A stretch of 37,179 nt of DNA, from positions 1 through 37,179 of the forward strand of contig JAEERB010000007.1 of assembly GCA_016285615.1 (NCBI GenBank). The letters run 5' to 3'. Positions 1-7,866 of the stretch are shown in pieces. The stretch's first letter is position 1, and each line of letters opens with the position of its first letter. Origin of the DNA: Bacteroidales bacterium. Its GTDB lineage: Bacteria; Bacteroidota; Bacteroidia; Bacteroidales; WCHB1-69. Under the pieces are notes generated by a model, which saw only the letters and a list, made by a program, of their open reading frames with translations, did not search any database and was not told the DNA's origin. The translations under genes were made by a program, and so were the position numbers.

Positions 1-384
1 ATTCTGCTCACGACCACCTGCTGTGATCCGCTAATACGTCGTGCTGTGCGTGTCAGCATGGGCACCGTTTGCCAGATTCCGTGGACTTACCTCGCCGACG
101 ACGGCTATCTCAACTGGCCGCAGCCAGCCATCACCTATCTGCATACGCTGGGCTACAAAATTGCAGCCATGGCTCTCAGCGACAACTCCATCAGCCTTGA
201 CGACCCGTTACTGGCTGCCGAGGAGCGGTTGGCCATTGTGATGGGCACCGAAGGCGACGGCCTTGCCGACAAAGTCATCCGCGCTTGCGACTACACTGTG
301 CGCATACCGATGCACCACGGCGTCGATTCGCTCAATGTGGCCGCCGCCAGCGCCGTAGCATTCTGGGAATTGAGGGGAAAATGA
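1..384 (+). CDS. TrmH/SpoU family RNA 2'-O-methyltransferase, C-terminal part (5' end outside window)
   Basis: The reading frame is already open at base 1, so the start lies outside the window; the ATG at 58 is internal. The 127 visible residues are the C-terminal half of a SPOUT (SpoU class) methyltransferase, which transfers a methyl group from S-adenosylmethionine to a ribose 2'-OH of rRNA or tRNA. The family motifs are present: IVMGTEGDGL (motif 2, SAM-binding knot) and SLNVAAASAVAFWE (motif 3, knot and dimer contact). The frame ends at TGA 382-384. The exact RNA target (TrmH, RlmB or another) cannot be decided without the N-terminus. It is convergent with the ORF6N remnant, 9 nt away. 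Confidence 0.88.
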   Translation: MLLTTTCCDPLIRRAVRVSMGTVCQIPWTYLADDGYLNWPQPAITYLHTLGYKIAAMALSDNSISLDDPLLAAEERLAIVMGTEGDGLADKVIRACDYTVRIPMHHGVDSLNVAAASAVAFWELRGK

Positions 385-393
385 TATTCACCC

Positions 394-840
394 CTACTTC
401 ACCTGTTTCTTCAATTCTGCAATTTCCTTTTCCAACGCAGCAATACGGTCATCGCTTTCTCGCTTGACAGAATGCTTCATTTTCAAGATGGCGAGGTTCA
501 ATTCAAACGAAGTCTCACTACTATGTTTAGGGAGCGTATCGTTCAGAATATCGTTAACAAGCTGACCACCGCGCTGCAATAGCGATTGGCGCTGTGGTTC
601 GTCATTATCTTCATTAGGCAATTCCACAATTACCCGCGACAATTCTTTCAGTTTGGCATAAGCTTCCACAATGGCGATGGTAGTTTGCACTGCCCGCGGA
701 CTTTTCAAAATTGTTGCTAACATATAGAGACCTTTTTCAGTAAATGCCCGAGGTAAAACAGTTGAATGTTTCTGCTTCTCGAACCGGTCAAAAATTTTGA
801 CCAGTTCCTGTTTTTCCCATTCCTCAATGGTCCTATGATG
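394..840 (-). pseudogene. ORF6N-domain protein remnant, N-terminus missing
   Basis: The frame from about 840 down to 394 encodes about 148 residues resembling the C-terminal two thirds of Bacteroidota ORF6N (KilA-N/BRO-related) proteins: an EEWEKQELVKIFDRF segment, PRAFTEKGLYMLATILKSP, a helix (TIAIVEAYAKLKELSR) and a C-terminal coiled coil. The DNA-binding N-terminus expected in such proteins (about 60-70 residues) is absent. Upstream, the frame runs into a palindromic repeat and meets TAG at 892-894. The first ATG (721-723) would give a 109-residue product beginning in the middle of the conserved core. I therefore call it a truncated gene; production of the short form cannot be excluded. 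ORF6N proteins are common in phages and genomic islands, so this may be residue of a past insertion beside tRNA-Trp. Confidence 0.7.
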
Positions 841-875
841 AAGTTGAGAAAAATGGAAGAAAAAACGATATCTTC

Positions 876-952
876 GGGATTTCTTCGGCTGCTACGCAGC
901 CTCGAAATGACGCGCTATCGTTTTGCAAGTGAATAGCGTGCGAAGGAATCCC
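876..952. repeat. Nested palindromic intergenic repeat
   Basis: The outer arms are GGGATTTCTTCG (876-887) and CGAAGGAATCCC (941-952), complementary except for one mismatch. Inside are a hairpin GGCTGC-TAC-GCAGCC (887-901) and arms CGCTAT (913-918) and ATAGCG (933-938). It fills the gap where the truncated ORF6N gene loses its N-terminus. Its form resembles dispersed intergenic palindromes of Bacteroidales, but only one copy is in this window, so dispersal is inferred. Confidence 0.5.
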
Positions 953-957
953 AAAAA

Positions 958-985
958 GAAAGCCGAAGAAAAATCTTCGGCTTTT
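958..985 (-). terminator. Intrinsic terminator after tRNA-Trp
   Basis: An 11-bp perfect stem (959-969 with 974-984) has an AAAA loop on the + strand. Read on the minus strand it is followed by TTTCTTTTT. It lies 8 nt beyond the 3' end of tRNA-Trp and should end that transcript, which means the tRNA is not co-transcribed with secE/nusG here. Confidence 0.7.
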
Positions 986-991
986 GTGTTG

Positions 992-1062
992 CAGGGGAAG
1001 AAAGATTCGAACTCTCATCAACGGTTTTGGAGACCGCTATTCTACCCTTGAACTATTCCCCT
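992..1062 (-). tRNA. trnW: tRNA-Trp (anticodon CCA)
   Basis: Read on the minus strand it folds as a cloverleaf. Acceptor AGGGGAA pairs with TTCCCCT, the D-stem is GTTC/GAAT, anticodon stem GCGGT/ACCGT closes loop CTCCAAA with anticodon CCA, and T-stem GAGAG/CTTTC closes TTCGAAT. The discriminator is G and the 3' CCA is not encoded. It lies 56 nt downstream of tuf, the usual Bacteroidota arrangement. Confidence 0.95.
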
Positions 1063-1066
1063 AAAA

Positions 1067-1095
1067 GAACGGACAAGTTGTTAGCTTGTCCGTTC
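1067..1095 (-). terminator. Perfect 11-bp hairpin between tuf and tRNA-Trp
   Basis: Arms 1067-1077 (GAACGGACAAG) and 1085-1095 are perfectly complementary around a 7-nt loop. On the minus strand the hairpin is followed by TTTT and then directly by the first base of tRNA-Trp. It could act as a weak terminator or attenuator after tuf, or as an RNA processing signal for the tRNA 5' end. The T-tract is short (4 nt), so termination may be partial. Confidence 0.6.
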
Positions 1096-1102
1096 AAAAG
1101 TA
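1095..1102 (-). promoter_or_regulatory. Possible -7 element (TACTTTTG) for tRNA-Trp
   Basis: TACTTTTG on the minus strand matches TAnnTTTG and lies between the tuf stop and the hairpin. A start site 4-6 nt downstream would fall within the first arm of the hairpin. No -33 TTTG at normal spacing was seen, so a chance match is possible. Confidence 0.35.
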
Positions 1103-1118
1103 TGTTGACTAAAAGATA

Positions 1119-2306
1119 TTAGTCTAAGATTTCGGTTACCTGACCGGCACCAACGGTTCTACCACCTTCGCGGATAGCGAAACGCAGACCCTTGTTGATA
1201 GCGATTTCTGATAACAACTTAACGCGGATAGTCAAGTTATCGCCAGGCATTACCATTTCAACGCCGTCGGGGAGAATGATCTCACCAGTTACGTCAGTTG
1301 TACGGAAGTAGAACTGAGGACGGTAGTTGTTTTTGAACGGGGTGTGACGACCACCTTCTTCTTTCTTCAAGATATAAACTTCGGCCTTGAATTCTTTGTG
1401 AGGATGAATTGAACCGGGCTTTGCAATTACCATACCACGACGAACTTCGTCCTTGTCGATACCACGGAGCAGCAAACCTACGTTATCACCAGCTTCGCCT
1501 TCGTCCAAAATCTTGCGGAACATTTCAACACCGGTAACAACTGATTTCAGTTTCTCAGCGCCCATACCGATGATGTCAACGGGGTCACTAGTGTGTATAA
1601 CACCCGTTTCAATTCTACCGGTAGCAACAGTACCACGACCGGTGATTGAGAACACGTCTTCAACAGGCATCAAGAAATCTTTATCTTTGTCACGCTGCGG
1701 CAGAGGAATCCAAGTGTCAACAGCATCCATCAGTTCAACAACTTTTTCAACCCATTTGGGTTCGTTGTTCAATGCGCCAAGAGCGGAACCTTGGATAACA
1801 GGAGTGTTGTCGCCATCGAAGCCGTAGAAAGTCAGAAGGTCACGGATTTCCATTTCAACCAGCTCTAACAACTCGGGGTCGTCAACCATATCCACTTTAT
1901 TCATGAAAACAACCATTTTGGGCACACCTACTTGTTTTGCCAAAAGGATGTGTTCACGGGTTTGAGGCATAGGACCATCCGTAGCGGCAACAACCAAGAT
2001 AGCACCATCCATCTGAGCAGCACCAGTTACCATGTTCTTGATGTAGTCGGCGTGGCCGGGGCAGTCAACGTGTGCATAGTGACGGGTTGCAGTTTGATAC
2101 TCAACGTGAGCGGTGTTGATGGTAATACCACGTTCCTTTTCCTCAGGAGCGTTGTCGATAGAATCGAAGCTTCTCAGCTCTGACAAACCTTTAGCGGCCA
2201 GTACAGTGGTAATAGCAGCGGTCAAGGTTGTTTTACCATGGTCAATGTGACCGATTGTTCCCACGTTTACGTGGGGTTTGGTACGTTCGTAATGTTCTTT
2301 TGCCAT
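1119..2306 (-). CDS. tuf: Elongation factor Tu
   Basis: EF-Tu is the GTPase that delivers aminoacyl-tRNA to the ribosomal A site in the cytoplasm. The 395-residue length is normal. The P-loop GHIDHGKT is at residues 19-26, followed by DCPGH (G3) and NKVD (G4), then the two beta-barrel domains ending in [11 protein letters not shown]. The gene is preceded by tRNA-Thr(GGT), 60 nt upstream on the same strand, and followed by tRNA-Trp, the conserved Bacteroidota tRNA-Thr/tuf/tRNA-Trp block. The start has no Shine-Dalgarno sequence. Transcription probably begins at the TATTTTTG element upstream of tRNA-Thr. Confidence 0.98.
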   Translation of the reverse strand: MAKEHYERTKPHVNVGTIGHIDHGKTTLTAAITTVLAAKGLSELRSFDSIDNAPEEKERGITINTAHVEYQTATRHYAHVDCPGHADYIKNMVTGAAQMDGAILVVAATDGPMPQTREHILLAKQVGVPKMVVFMNKVDMVDDPELLELVEMEIRDLLTFYGFDGDNTPVIQGSALGALNNEPKWVEKVVELMDAVDTWIPLPQRDKDKDFLMPVEDVFSITGRGTVATGRIETGVIHTSDPVDIIGMGAEKLKSVVTGVEMFRKILDEGEAGDNVGLLLRGIDKDEVRRGMVIAKPGSIHPHKEFKAEVYILKKEEGGRHTPFKNNYRPQFYFRTTDVTGEIILPDGVEMVMPGDNLTIRVKLLSEIAINKGLRFAIREGGRTVGAGQVTEILD

Positions 2307-2366
2307 TTTATTTCAATAATTAAAGGTTTAACAATATATTGTCTTCCGTTTTGATATTCAAATTAG

Positions 2367-2438
<72 letters not shown>

Positions 2439-2483
2439 TAGTTTCAAATTAAAGGCGCTTGCGCAATCCTTCATTTGAGTGTG

Positions 2484-2491
2484 CAAAAATA
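2484..2491 (-). promoter_or_regulatory. -7 promoter element for tRNA-Thr/tuf
   Basis: TATTTTTG on the minus strand matches the Bacteroidota -7 consensus TAnnTTTG. It lies 46 nt upstream of mature tRNA-Thr in an otherwise AT-rich gap. Confidence 0.6.
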
Positions 2492-2557
2492 CAATATTTT
2501 TTTGATTCTACAAGAATTCTGTATTTTTTTTTCTTTTTTTCAAAGAACGTATGCATT

Positions 2558-2604
2558 ATAATATGGTAAGCGCACAATGTATTATGCGCCTACGACCATA
2601 TTAT
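2558..2604. repeat. 47-nt nested dyad spanning the stop codon of the zinc-ribbon gene
   Basis: Outer arms ATAATATGGT (2558-2567) and ACCATATTAT (2595-2604) are perfect complements. Inner arms GCGCA (2570-2574) and TGCGC (2585-2589) add a second stem. On the minus strand it overlaps the stop codon (2601-2603) of the upstream gene and lacks an immediate T-run, so it is more likely a 3'-end stabilising hairpin or protein site than a classic terminator. Confidence 0.55.
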
Positions 2605-3635
2605 TCAGCGCTTTCGTTTTGGCTCTCTACCAACTGATGGTCGATGAAGATACGGCCACAGGCTTCGCAAACGATAATCTTCTTGTGAAGACGAATGTCC
2701 AGCTGACGTTGGGGAGGAATGGTGCTGAAGCAACCACCACAAGCGTCACGCTCGATCTGAACGATGGCCAAACCGTTGCGGGCATTCTTACGGATGCGCT
2801 CGAAAGCGGCAAGCAAACGCGGCTCAATCTTCACTTTCCAAGCCTCAGCCTGCTCAACCAATTCAGCCTCCTCCTTCTCAGTCTCGGCCACAATCACGCT
2901 CAGCTCATTCTTCTTCGACTCCAGGATCTCGGCAATCTCAGCCAACTTGGCTTCAAAAGTTTGAATTTCTTCCTGTTTGGTGGTTATCTCGGCAGCAAAT
3001 TTGTTTTTGTGCTTCTCCAAAACCTGGATTTCCAAATTTTGATAGTCGATTTCCTTGGTCAGCGACTCATACTCGCGGTTGTTGCGAACATTGTCCTGCT
3101 GCTCGGTATATCTTTTAATCAAAGCCTGCGCCTCTTTAATCTTGGCCTCTTGTTCCTTAATCTTGGTCTGCAGGTTATCTATATCTTCCTTGTAGTTGGC
3201 AATACGGGTGGACATACCCTCGTGAGCGTCTTCCAAATCCTGAATTTCCTCGGGCAACTCACCACGGATAATACGGATCTTGTCGATTTTAGAATAGATC
3301 TGCTGCAAATTGTAGAGGGAAAGCAGTTTTTGGGCAATCGTATATTCCAATACCTCTTCGGCTTCTTGAGTCGGCTTTTCGGCAACCGGTTCCTCAACTT
3401 TCACTTCCGGAGTAGCTTCCACTTGCTCTTCAACTACGGGTTTAGTCTCTTTCTTCGTGGTCTTTTTGGTGGTTTTCGAAGCACTCTTTTCAGTAGTTTT
3501 GGTAGCAGCCTTAGCAGCCGTTTTCGTGGTAGCTTTGGCGGTGGTCTTCGAAGCAGCCTTCTTCTTGGTTTCTTTTTCAGTTACAACCTCTTTTTCGGAA
3601 ACAATTTCTTCCTCCGATACTTTTTTCTTTGCCAT
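2601..3635 (-). CDS. Coiled-coil protein with C4-type zinc ribbon and Lys/Ala/Thr-rich N-terminal tail
   Basis: The 344 residues fall into three parts. The N-terminal ~75 are low-complexity and rich in Lys, Ala, Thr and Glu (KATTKTAAKAATKTTEKS-like repeats, resembling histone H1 tails). Residues ~100-270 form a long predicted coiled coil. The C-terminus has CGGC and CEAC (two CxxC pairs about 23 residues apart), the C4 zinc ribbon of the CT398/zf-RING_7 family. Members are predicted nucleic-acid-binding proteins of unknown role. The gene follows the Nif3-like gene by 31 nt on the same strand, a pairing common in Bacteroidota, so the two are probably co-transcribed. No Shine-Dalgarno is seen. 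The basic tail is the unusual part. Confidence 0.85.
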   Translation of the reverse strand: MAKKKVSEEEIVSEKEVVTEKETKKKAASKTTAKATTKTAAKAATKTTEKSASKTTKKTTKKETKPVVEEQVEATPEVKVEEPVAEKPTQEAEEVLEYTIAQKLLSLYNLQQIYSKIDKIRIIRGELPEEIQDLEDAHEGMSTRIANYKEDIDNLQTKIKEQEAKIKEAQALIKRYTEQQDNVRNNREYESLTKEIDYQNLEIQVLEKHKNKFAAEITTKQEEIQTFEAKLAEIAEILESKKNELSVIVAETEKEEAELVEQAEAWKVKIEPRLLAAFERIRKNARNGLAIVQIERDACGGCFSTIPPQRQLDIRLHKKIIVCEACGRIFIDHQLVESQNESAE

Positions 3636-3666
3636 GGTATTGTATTTATTTGCTTGATTATCAATA

Positions 3667-4761
3667 TTAAAAGAAGTTTACTTCTGAAACTTCATCTTCT
3701 ATAATGGAAATTGCAAAATTAGAAAAATTTTTCTTTAACTCGTTATAAATTATATCTTTTATAAAATGTTCGCCTTCAAAATGACCCACATCGACAATAA
3801 TCATTTGATTATCAGGCATAAAGAAATCATGATACTTTATATCGCCCGTCACATAGGCATCGGCATGCGCTGCCATGGCCTGACGGATAAGCGAACCTCC
3901 AGAACCGCCACACACGGCCACTTTTTTGATCATCTTTTCCGTATTGCCACTATATCGCAAATGCTCAATTTGCAGCTGCTGCTTTAGAAATTCAAAGAAC
4001 TGTGTCGGCATCATCGGCTCAGGCAGCAGCCCGACACGACCCAGACCCACACGGCGTTCCTCATTCTCAATGCGATAGATATCGAAAGCGGGTTCTTCGT
4101 AAGGATGGGCGGCATACAAGGCGCTTACCACACGCTTCTGAATGTTGGCTGGGAAGATCATCTCCACGCGCACTTCATCGACAGTCTCCACCTGATTCGA
4201 TCGCTCGATATAGGGATTAGAGCCTTCCAACGGACGGAACGAGCCCTCGCCATGCGACACGAACATACAGCGGTCGTAATTGCCGATATGACCGCAGCCG
4301 GCGGCGAACATTGCGTCACACACGCGGGTAACGTCCTGCGCGGGCACATAAAATACCAACTTGCGGAAATTCCCTTCGTGCGGCGCCAGCACCGACACCT
4401 CCTTCAATTGTAACTTTTCGGCAAAAGCATCATTGCCACCTCCAATAGCACTATCCATATTGGTGTGCATTGAATAGATTAAGATATTATGTGCCAATGC
4501 TTTGCAAACAATGCGACCCGTGCGGTTCACAGGCTCAATCTTCTTCAAGCCTTGGAAAATGAGCGGATGGTGCGAGATAACCAGGTTGGCTCCACATCGA
4601 ATGGCCTCATCAATGACCGACTCTTTCAATTCGAAGCAGACCAGCGCTCCAGTGATCTCTTGTTCCTTATCGCCAACCTGCACACCGCAATTGTCGAAAT
4701 CCTCCTGCCATGAAAGCGGGAAACGACGTTCCAAATGGGCGAGTACTTCTTGAATTTTCAT
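3667..4761 (-). CDS. Nif3-like dinuclear metal centre protein
   Basis: 364 residues of the Nif3/YbgI family, also annotated as GTP cyclohydrolase I type 2 homolog. Members form hexameric toroids with a two-metal site; the substrate is not settled. Metal-ligand motifs are visible at both ends: ISHHPLIF and MHTNMD in the N-terminal third, and VGHFEGEHF near the C-terminus. Between them (~residues 130-235) is the CutA/PII-like inserted domain found in long members such as YqfO (KLVFYVPAQDV to HPYEEPAFDIY). It is probably co-transcribed with the downstream zinc-ribbon gene. The 137-nt region upstream holds only AT-rich short repeats. Confidence 0.92.
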   Translation of the reverse strand: MKIQEVLAHLERRFPLSWQEDFDNCGVQVGDKEQEITGALVCFELKESVIDEAIRCGANLVISHHPLIFQGLKKIEPVNRTGRIVCKALAHNILIYSMHTNMDSAIGGGNDAFAEKLQLKEVSVLAPHEGNFRKLVFYVPAQDVTRVCDAMFAAGCGHIGNYDRCMFVSHGEGSFRPLEGSNPYIERSNQVETVDEVRVEMIFPANIQKRVVSALYAAHPYEEPAFDIYRIENEERRVGLGRVGLLPEPMMPTQFFEFLKQQLQIEHLRYSGNTEKMIKKVAVCGGSGGSLIRQAMAAHADAYVTGDIKYHDFFMPDNQMIIVDVGHFEGEHFIKDIIYNELKKNFSNFAISIIEDEVSEVNFF

Positions 4762-4775
4762 TATATAATATTGTT

Positions 4776-4890
4776 GAATTGTTGTATCGTTGAGTTAAGA
4801 AGTTAAGAAACTAAGGAGTTAAGAATTATGGAATTATAGAATTATAGAAATTTGAATTTTGAATTCTGAACTTTGAACTTTGAATTCTGT
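4776..4890. repeat. Degenerate AT-rich short tandem repeats
   Basis: The gap between the Nif3-like gene and the ABC permease is filled with short repeated words: TTGTTGAATTGTTG, several AGTTAAGAA, GAATTATAGAATTATAG, then AACTTTG twice in tandem (4869-4882) flanked by two GAATTCTG copies (4861-4868, 4882-4889). No ORF or clear hairpin is present. Confidence 0.6.
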
Positions 4891-4898
4891 ATTTCTAT

Positions 4899-6227
4899 TT
4901 AGTATTTCAGCCACTTTAGCAGGTCTCTGTATGTGATTTTCTTCCCGTACATCAGGATGCCGACACGATAAACTTTGGCGGCGAACCAAACGGAGAAGAG
5001 GAAGAATGCTACCAACAGCACCATGGATAATAATAGGTCGGTGAGCGGCACACCCGAGGGGAGGCGGATGAGCATAGCCACGGGCGACGTGAGCGGAATC
5101 ATGGAAAGCCACCACGATAGCGAGCCGTTGGGGGATTCGGCTATAGGCACAATGAGCATAATGGTGAGCAACAGAGGAATAGTAATGGGTAGCGTAAATT
5201 GGTTGGAGTCTGTTTCATTATCAACGGCCGATCCGACGGCTGCAAATAGCGATGCGTAAATGAGATAGCCAAACAGGAAGTAGAACAGGAAGCAGATGAT
5301 AAGTTGCATGAACGAGAATGGGTAGAAATCAAATAGTTGTTGGAACAATGAAGGCTCGGCCACCGTTGGAGCGCCCGCCATCTCTTGCACTTGCGTAGCG
5401 CCGGCAGGTGCAGTCACCTCTATGGAAGGAGTCGACGCACCGAAGAAACTGGGCGCGGCCAACTGTACGCCACCCACAATGACGAAGGTGAGCATCACCC
5501 ACAACACAAACTGCGTCAGTCCGACCAGTGCTACTCCCACAATCTTGCCCATCAAAAGCTGGAACGGCTTAACGGAAGAGATGAGCACCTCGACAATGCG
5601 ATTGGTCTTTTCTTCCAGCACACCGCGCAGCACTTGCGACGAGAACATAAAGATGAACATGTAAATCAGAAAACCGCAAATCAGTCCAATCATGCGATTC
5701 ATGTCGGCAAAACTCTCCTTCTCCTCGCCGTTTTCATCCAACTGCAAAGTGACAATGGAAACACGCGAGTACTCCTTTATCTCGTCAAATTTCTTGGGAT
5801 CAACATGCAAGCTGTCTTTCACCGTCCTATCGAAAACCAACTTATTCATCTGGCTCTCAATATTTTCACGCAGTGATATCGGTGGCTCTTCGCCATAATA
5901 CAAATTCAACTTTGTGGATTGTGAGCCACCCAAAATGTGCAGGACGGCATCGTACTCCGAGTTGACACACTTCATCTTCAACTCTTCAATATCGCCCGAC
6001 TGGTAAGAAAAATGCAAATGCTCAGTATCGGTAAAGCGATTGATATAGTAGTCGTTATCATCCACAACCAGGATTTTGGCATCGCGTTCCGATTGTGTGG
6101 CAACATAGACAGGCACGATAATCAACGCAGCCATGAGCAGCGGCCCCAGAAGTGTAAGGATGATGAATGATTTTTTCCTTACTCGGGTCAGATATTCTCG
6201 TGCTATGATAAGTAATGTTTTGTTCAT
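4899..6227 (-). CDS. ABC-2 type transporter permease (NatB-like)
   Basis: 442 residues, inner-membrane subunit of an ABC exporter; the best match is the ABC-2/NatB class linked to sodium or drug export, but the substrate is unknown. A first membrane helix (~22-44, FIILTLLGPLLMAALIIVPV) is followed by a long extracytoplasmic region (~45-170) and a block of about five further hydrophobic segments (~180-425). A Pro/Ala/Gly-rich loop near residues 265-290 splits two of them. It lies 30 nt after the ATPase gene, so the two should form one transporter. Confidence 0.9.
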   Translation of the reverse strand: MNKTLLIIAREYLTRVRKKSFIILTLLGPLLMAALIIVPVYVATQSERDAKILVVDDNDYYINRFTDTEHLHFSYQSGDIEELKMKCVNSEYDAVLHILGGSQSTKLNLYYGEEPPISLRENIESQMNKLVFDRTVKDSLHVDPKKFDEIKEYSRVSIVTLQLDENGEEKESFADMNRMIGLICGFLIYMFIFMFSSQVLRGVLEEKTNRIVEVLISSVKPFQLLMGKIVGVALVGLTQFVLWVMLTFVIVGGVQLAAPSFFGASTPSIEVTAPAGATQVQEMAGAPTVAEPSLFQQLFDFYPFSFMQLIICFLFYFLFGYLIYASLFAAVGSAVDNETDSNQFTLPITIPLLLTIMLIVPIAESPNGSLSWWLSMIPLTSPVAMLIRLPSGVPLTDLLLSMVLLVAFFLFSVWFAAKVYRVGILMYGKKITYRDLLKWLKY

Positions 6228-6257
6228 ACCTACAATTTTTCAATGACAAGAAGCGTA

Positions 6258-7172
6258 CTATGCCTGTTCAACTGCTTGAATAAAGATATCATTCATAGAT
6301 GGTAGTATCTCATTGAATGCCTGTACATTTGCCATCGGAAGGACAGCTGATAGCAACTCGTTGGCTGTCGCTCCGTCGGTCAGCTTGACGGTCAAGTCAA
6401 GCATTTCGCCCTGTTTCTCCTCGGCCACCAACTCAAACTGTGCCGGGAGACGGTCGCGGAAGCCATCCTGTACACCAGAAAGCTTCATCTGAAAGAGATT
6501 CTGCTTAAACTGCTGCTTGATTTGAGCCAGCGGCCCATTAAGAATCTTCTTCGACTTGTTAATCAACGCAATCTCATCGCAGATCTCCTCCACCGAGGCC
6601 ATGTTGTGCGTTGAGATGATGATGGTGGCACCCCGCTTCTTGAGTTCCAGAATCTCCGTCTTCAACAAATTGGCATTGATAGGGTCAAAACCGCTAAACG
6701 GCTCATCCAGAATTAGAAACGCAGGCTCATGAATGATGGTGACAATGAACTGCACCTTTTGTTGCATACCCTTCGACAATTCCTCGGTCTTCTTGTTCCA
6801 CCATTTTTCGATTTCGAATTTATGAAACCAGTAATTGAGACGCTGAATCGCTTCGGCACGCGAAAGCCCCTTCAGTTGAGCCAAATAGACAGCCTGCTCA
6901 CCCACCGTCATCTTCTTGTATAAGCCGCGCTCCTCGGGGAGGTAGCCCACCTTCTCGATGTCGCCTCGTGACAACAGATGCCCTTGGAACAGAATCTGCC
7001 CTTTGTCGGGTAGGGTAATCTGATTAAGAATACGAATTAGCGTAGTTTTGCCAGCCCCATTAGGACCTAACAGACCAAAAACGGTGCCCTCATTGATATC
7101 CATCGAGACATCATTCAAGGCGCAATGGTTGACAAAACTCTTACTAATATTCTGGATTTCAACTAATTTCAT
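6258..7172 (-). CDS. ABC transporter ATP-binding protein (NatA-like)
   Basis: 304 residues, cytoplasmic ATPase of the exporter whose permease follows. Walker A GPNGAGKT is at residues 36-43, signature LSKGMQQKVQ near 138, Walker B FLILDEPFSGFDP near 157 and the switch His in IISTHNM. A C-terminal extension (~220-304) is typical of the NatA/DUF4162-type subgroup. The ATG overlaps the end of the DUF4290 gene by 4 nt (ATGA), implying translational coupling. Confidence 0.94.
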   Translation of the reverse strand: MKLVEIQNISKSFVNHCALNDVSMDINEGTVFGLLGPNGAGKTTLIRILNQITLPDKGQILFQGHLLSRGDIEKVGYLPEERGLYKKMTVGEQAVYLAQLKGLSRAEAIQRLNYWFHKFEIEKWWNKKTEELSKGMQQKVQFIVTIIHEPAFLILDEPFSGFDPINANLLKTEILELKKRGATIIISTHNMASVEEICDEIALINKSKKILNGPLAQIKQQFKQNLFQMKLSGVQDGFRDRLPAQFELVAEEKQGEMLDLTVKLTDGATANELLSAVLPMANVQAFNEILPSMNDIFIQAVEQA

Positions 7173-7855
7173 ATTCCCTGCTCCTTTTTCCGTTTTTTCC
7201 GTTTCGATTTTTTGCCATTACCATTTTTGGCATTATTATTCTTAACAAAATTATTATTCGCTAAGATATCTCGCGTTGATTCCAGTTGGAAATTTTCGGG
7301 CAACTTGATTTTACCTCGCGACATTTCCTCGAACTGCTTGAGTATCACTTCATCATCTACGGAAGTCTTGTTCCAGGTAAGATAAAGTTTCTTGAGATGG
7401 TTGGCCAAATTGGCACCCATCATGCTTTTAACGGGACTGTCGGGGAGCTCGGCCAACGCATTGATGACATTCACCACATTGCGACCGTAACTTCTGTTAC
7501 CTATATTGCCTTTGGAATATTCCGAAACGAACGATCTTCTATCTGTCTTCTTGATTTCCGGCTTGGGGAAAGGAGAATCCACATCTAACTGATAATCAGA
7601 AATGATGAAAAGATGGTCCCACAATTTATGCCAATAATCGGTCTGATTTTGGGATTTATTCTGCTCAGCATTCTCGGGATTCAACAGCGACATGGTCTTC
7701 ACGATGGCCTTTGCCGCTTCGGTACGCTGGGCATAATCTTCAATCTGCACGGCCTTCTCAATCATCTTCTGCACATTACGACCGTACTCTTTAATAATCA
7801 ACTTGTTACGAGTAGTATTATATTCTGGCAAGCTATTAGGATTGTTTTCAGACAT
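7169..7855 (-). CDS. DUF4290 domain protein
   Basis: 228 residues matching the Bacteroidota-specific DUF4290 family (NTTRNKLIIKEYGRNVQKMIEKA and a WDHLFIISDYQLDVDSPFP core). The function is unknown. The protein is predicted soluble and helical, with no signal peptide. The C-terminal ~30 residues are Asn- and Lys-rich and very basic (KKSKRKKRKKE), suggesting nucleic-acid or ribosome contact, which is inference. It lies between a DnaQ-like exonuclease gene (11 nt upstream) and the ABC ATPase gene (4-nt overlap). Confidence 0.88.
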   Translation of the reverse strand: MSENNPNSLPEYNTTRNKLIIKEYGRNVQKMIEKAVQIEDYAQRTEAAKAIVKTMSLLNPENAEQNKSQNQTDYWHKLWDHLFIISDYQLDVDSPFPKPEIKKTDRRSFVSEYSKGNIGNRSYGRNVVNVINALAELPDSPVKSMMGANLANHLKKLYLTWNKTSVDDEVILKQFEEMSRGKIKLPENFQLESTRDILANNNFVKNNNAKNGNGKKSKRKKRKKEQGI

Positions 7856-7866
7856 ATCAATGACGA

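Noticed and set aside
2577..3704. 375-codon open frame on the + strand, rich in Leu and Phe
   Set aside because: It is antisense to the zinc-ribbon gene; its Leu/Phe richness simply mirrors Lys/Glu codons of the real coiled coil.
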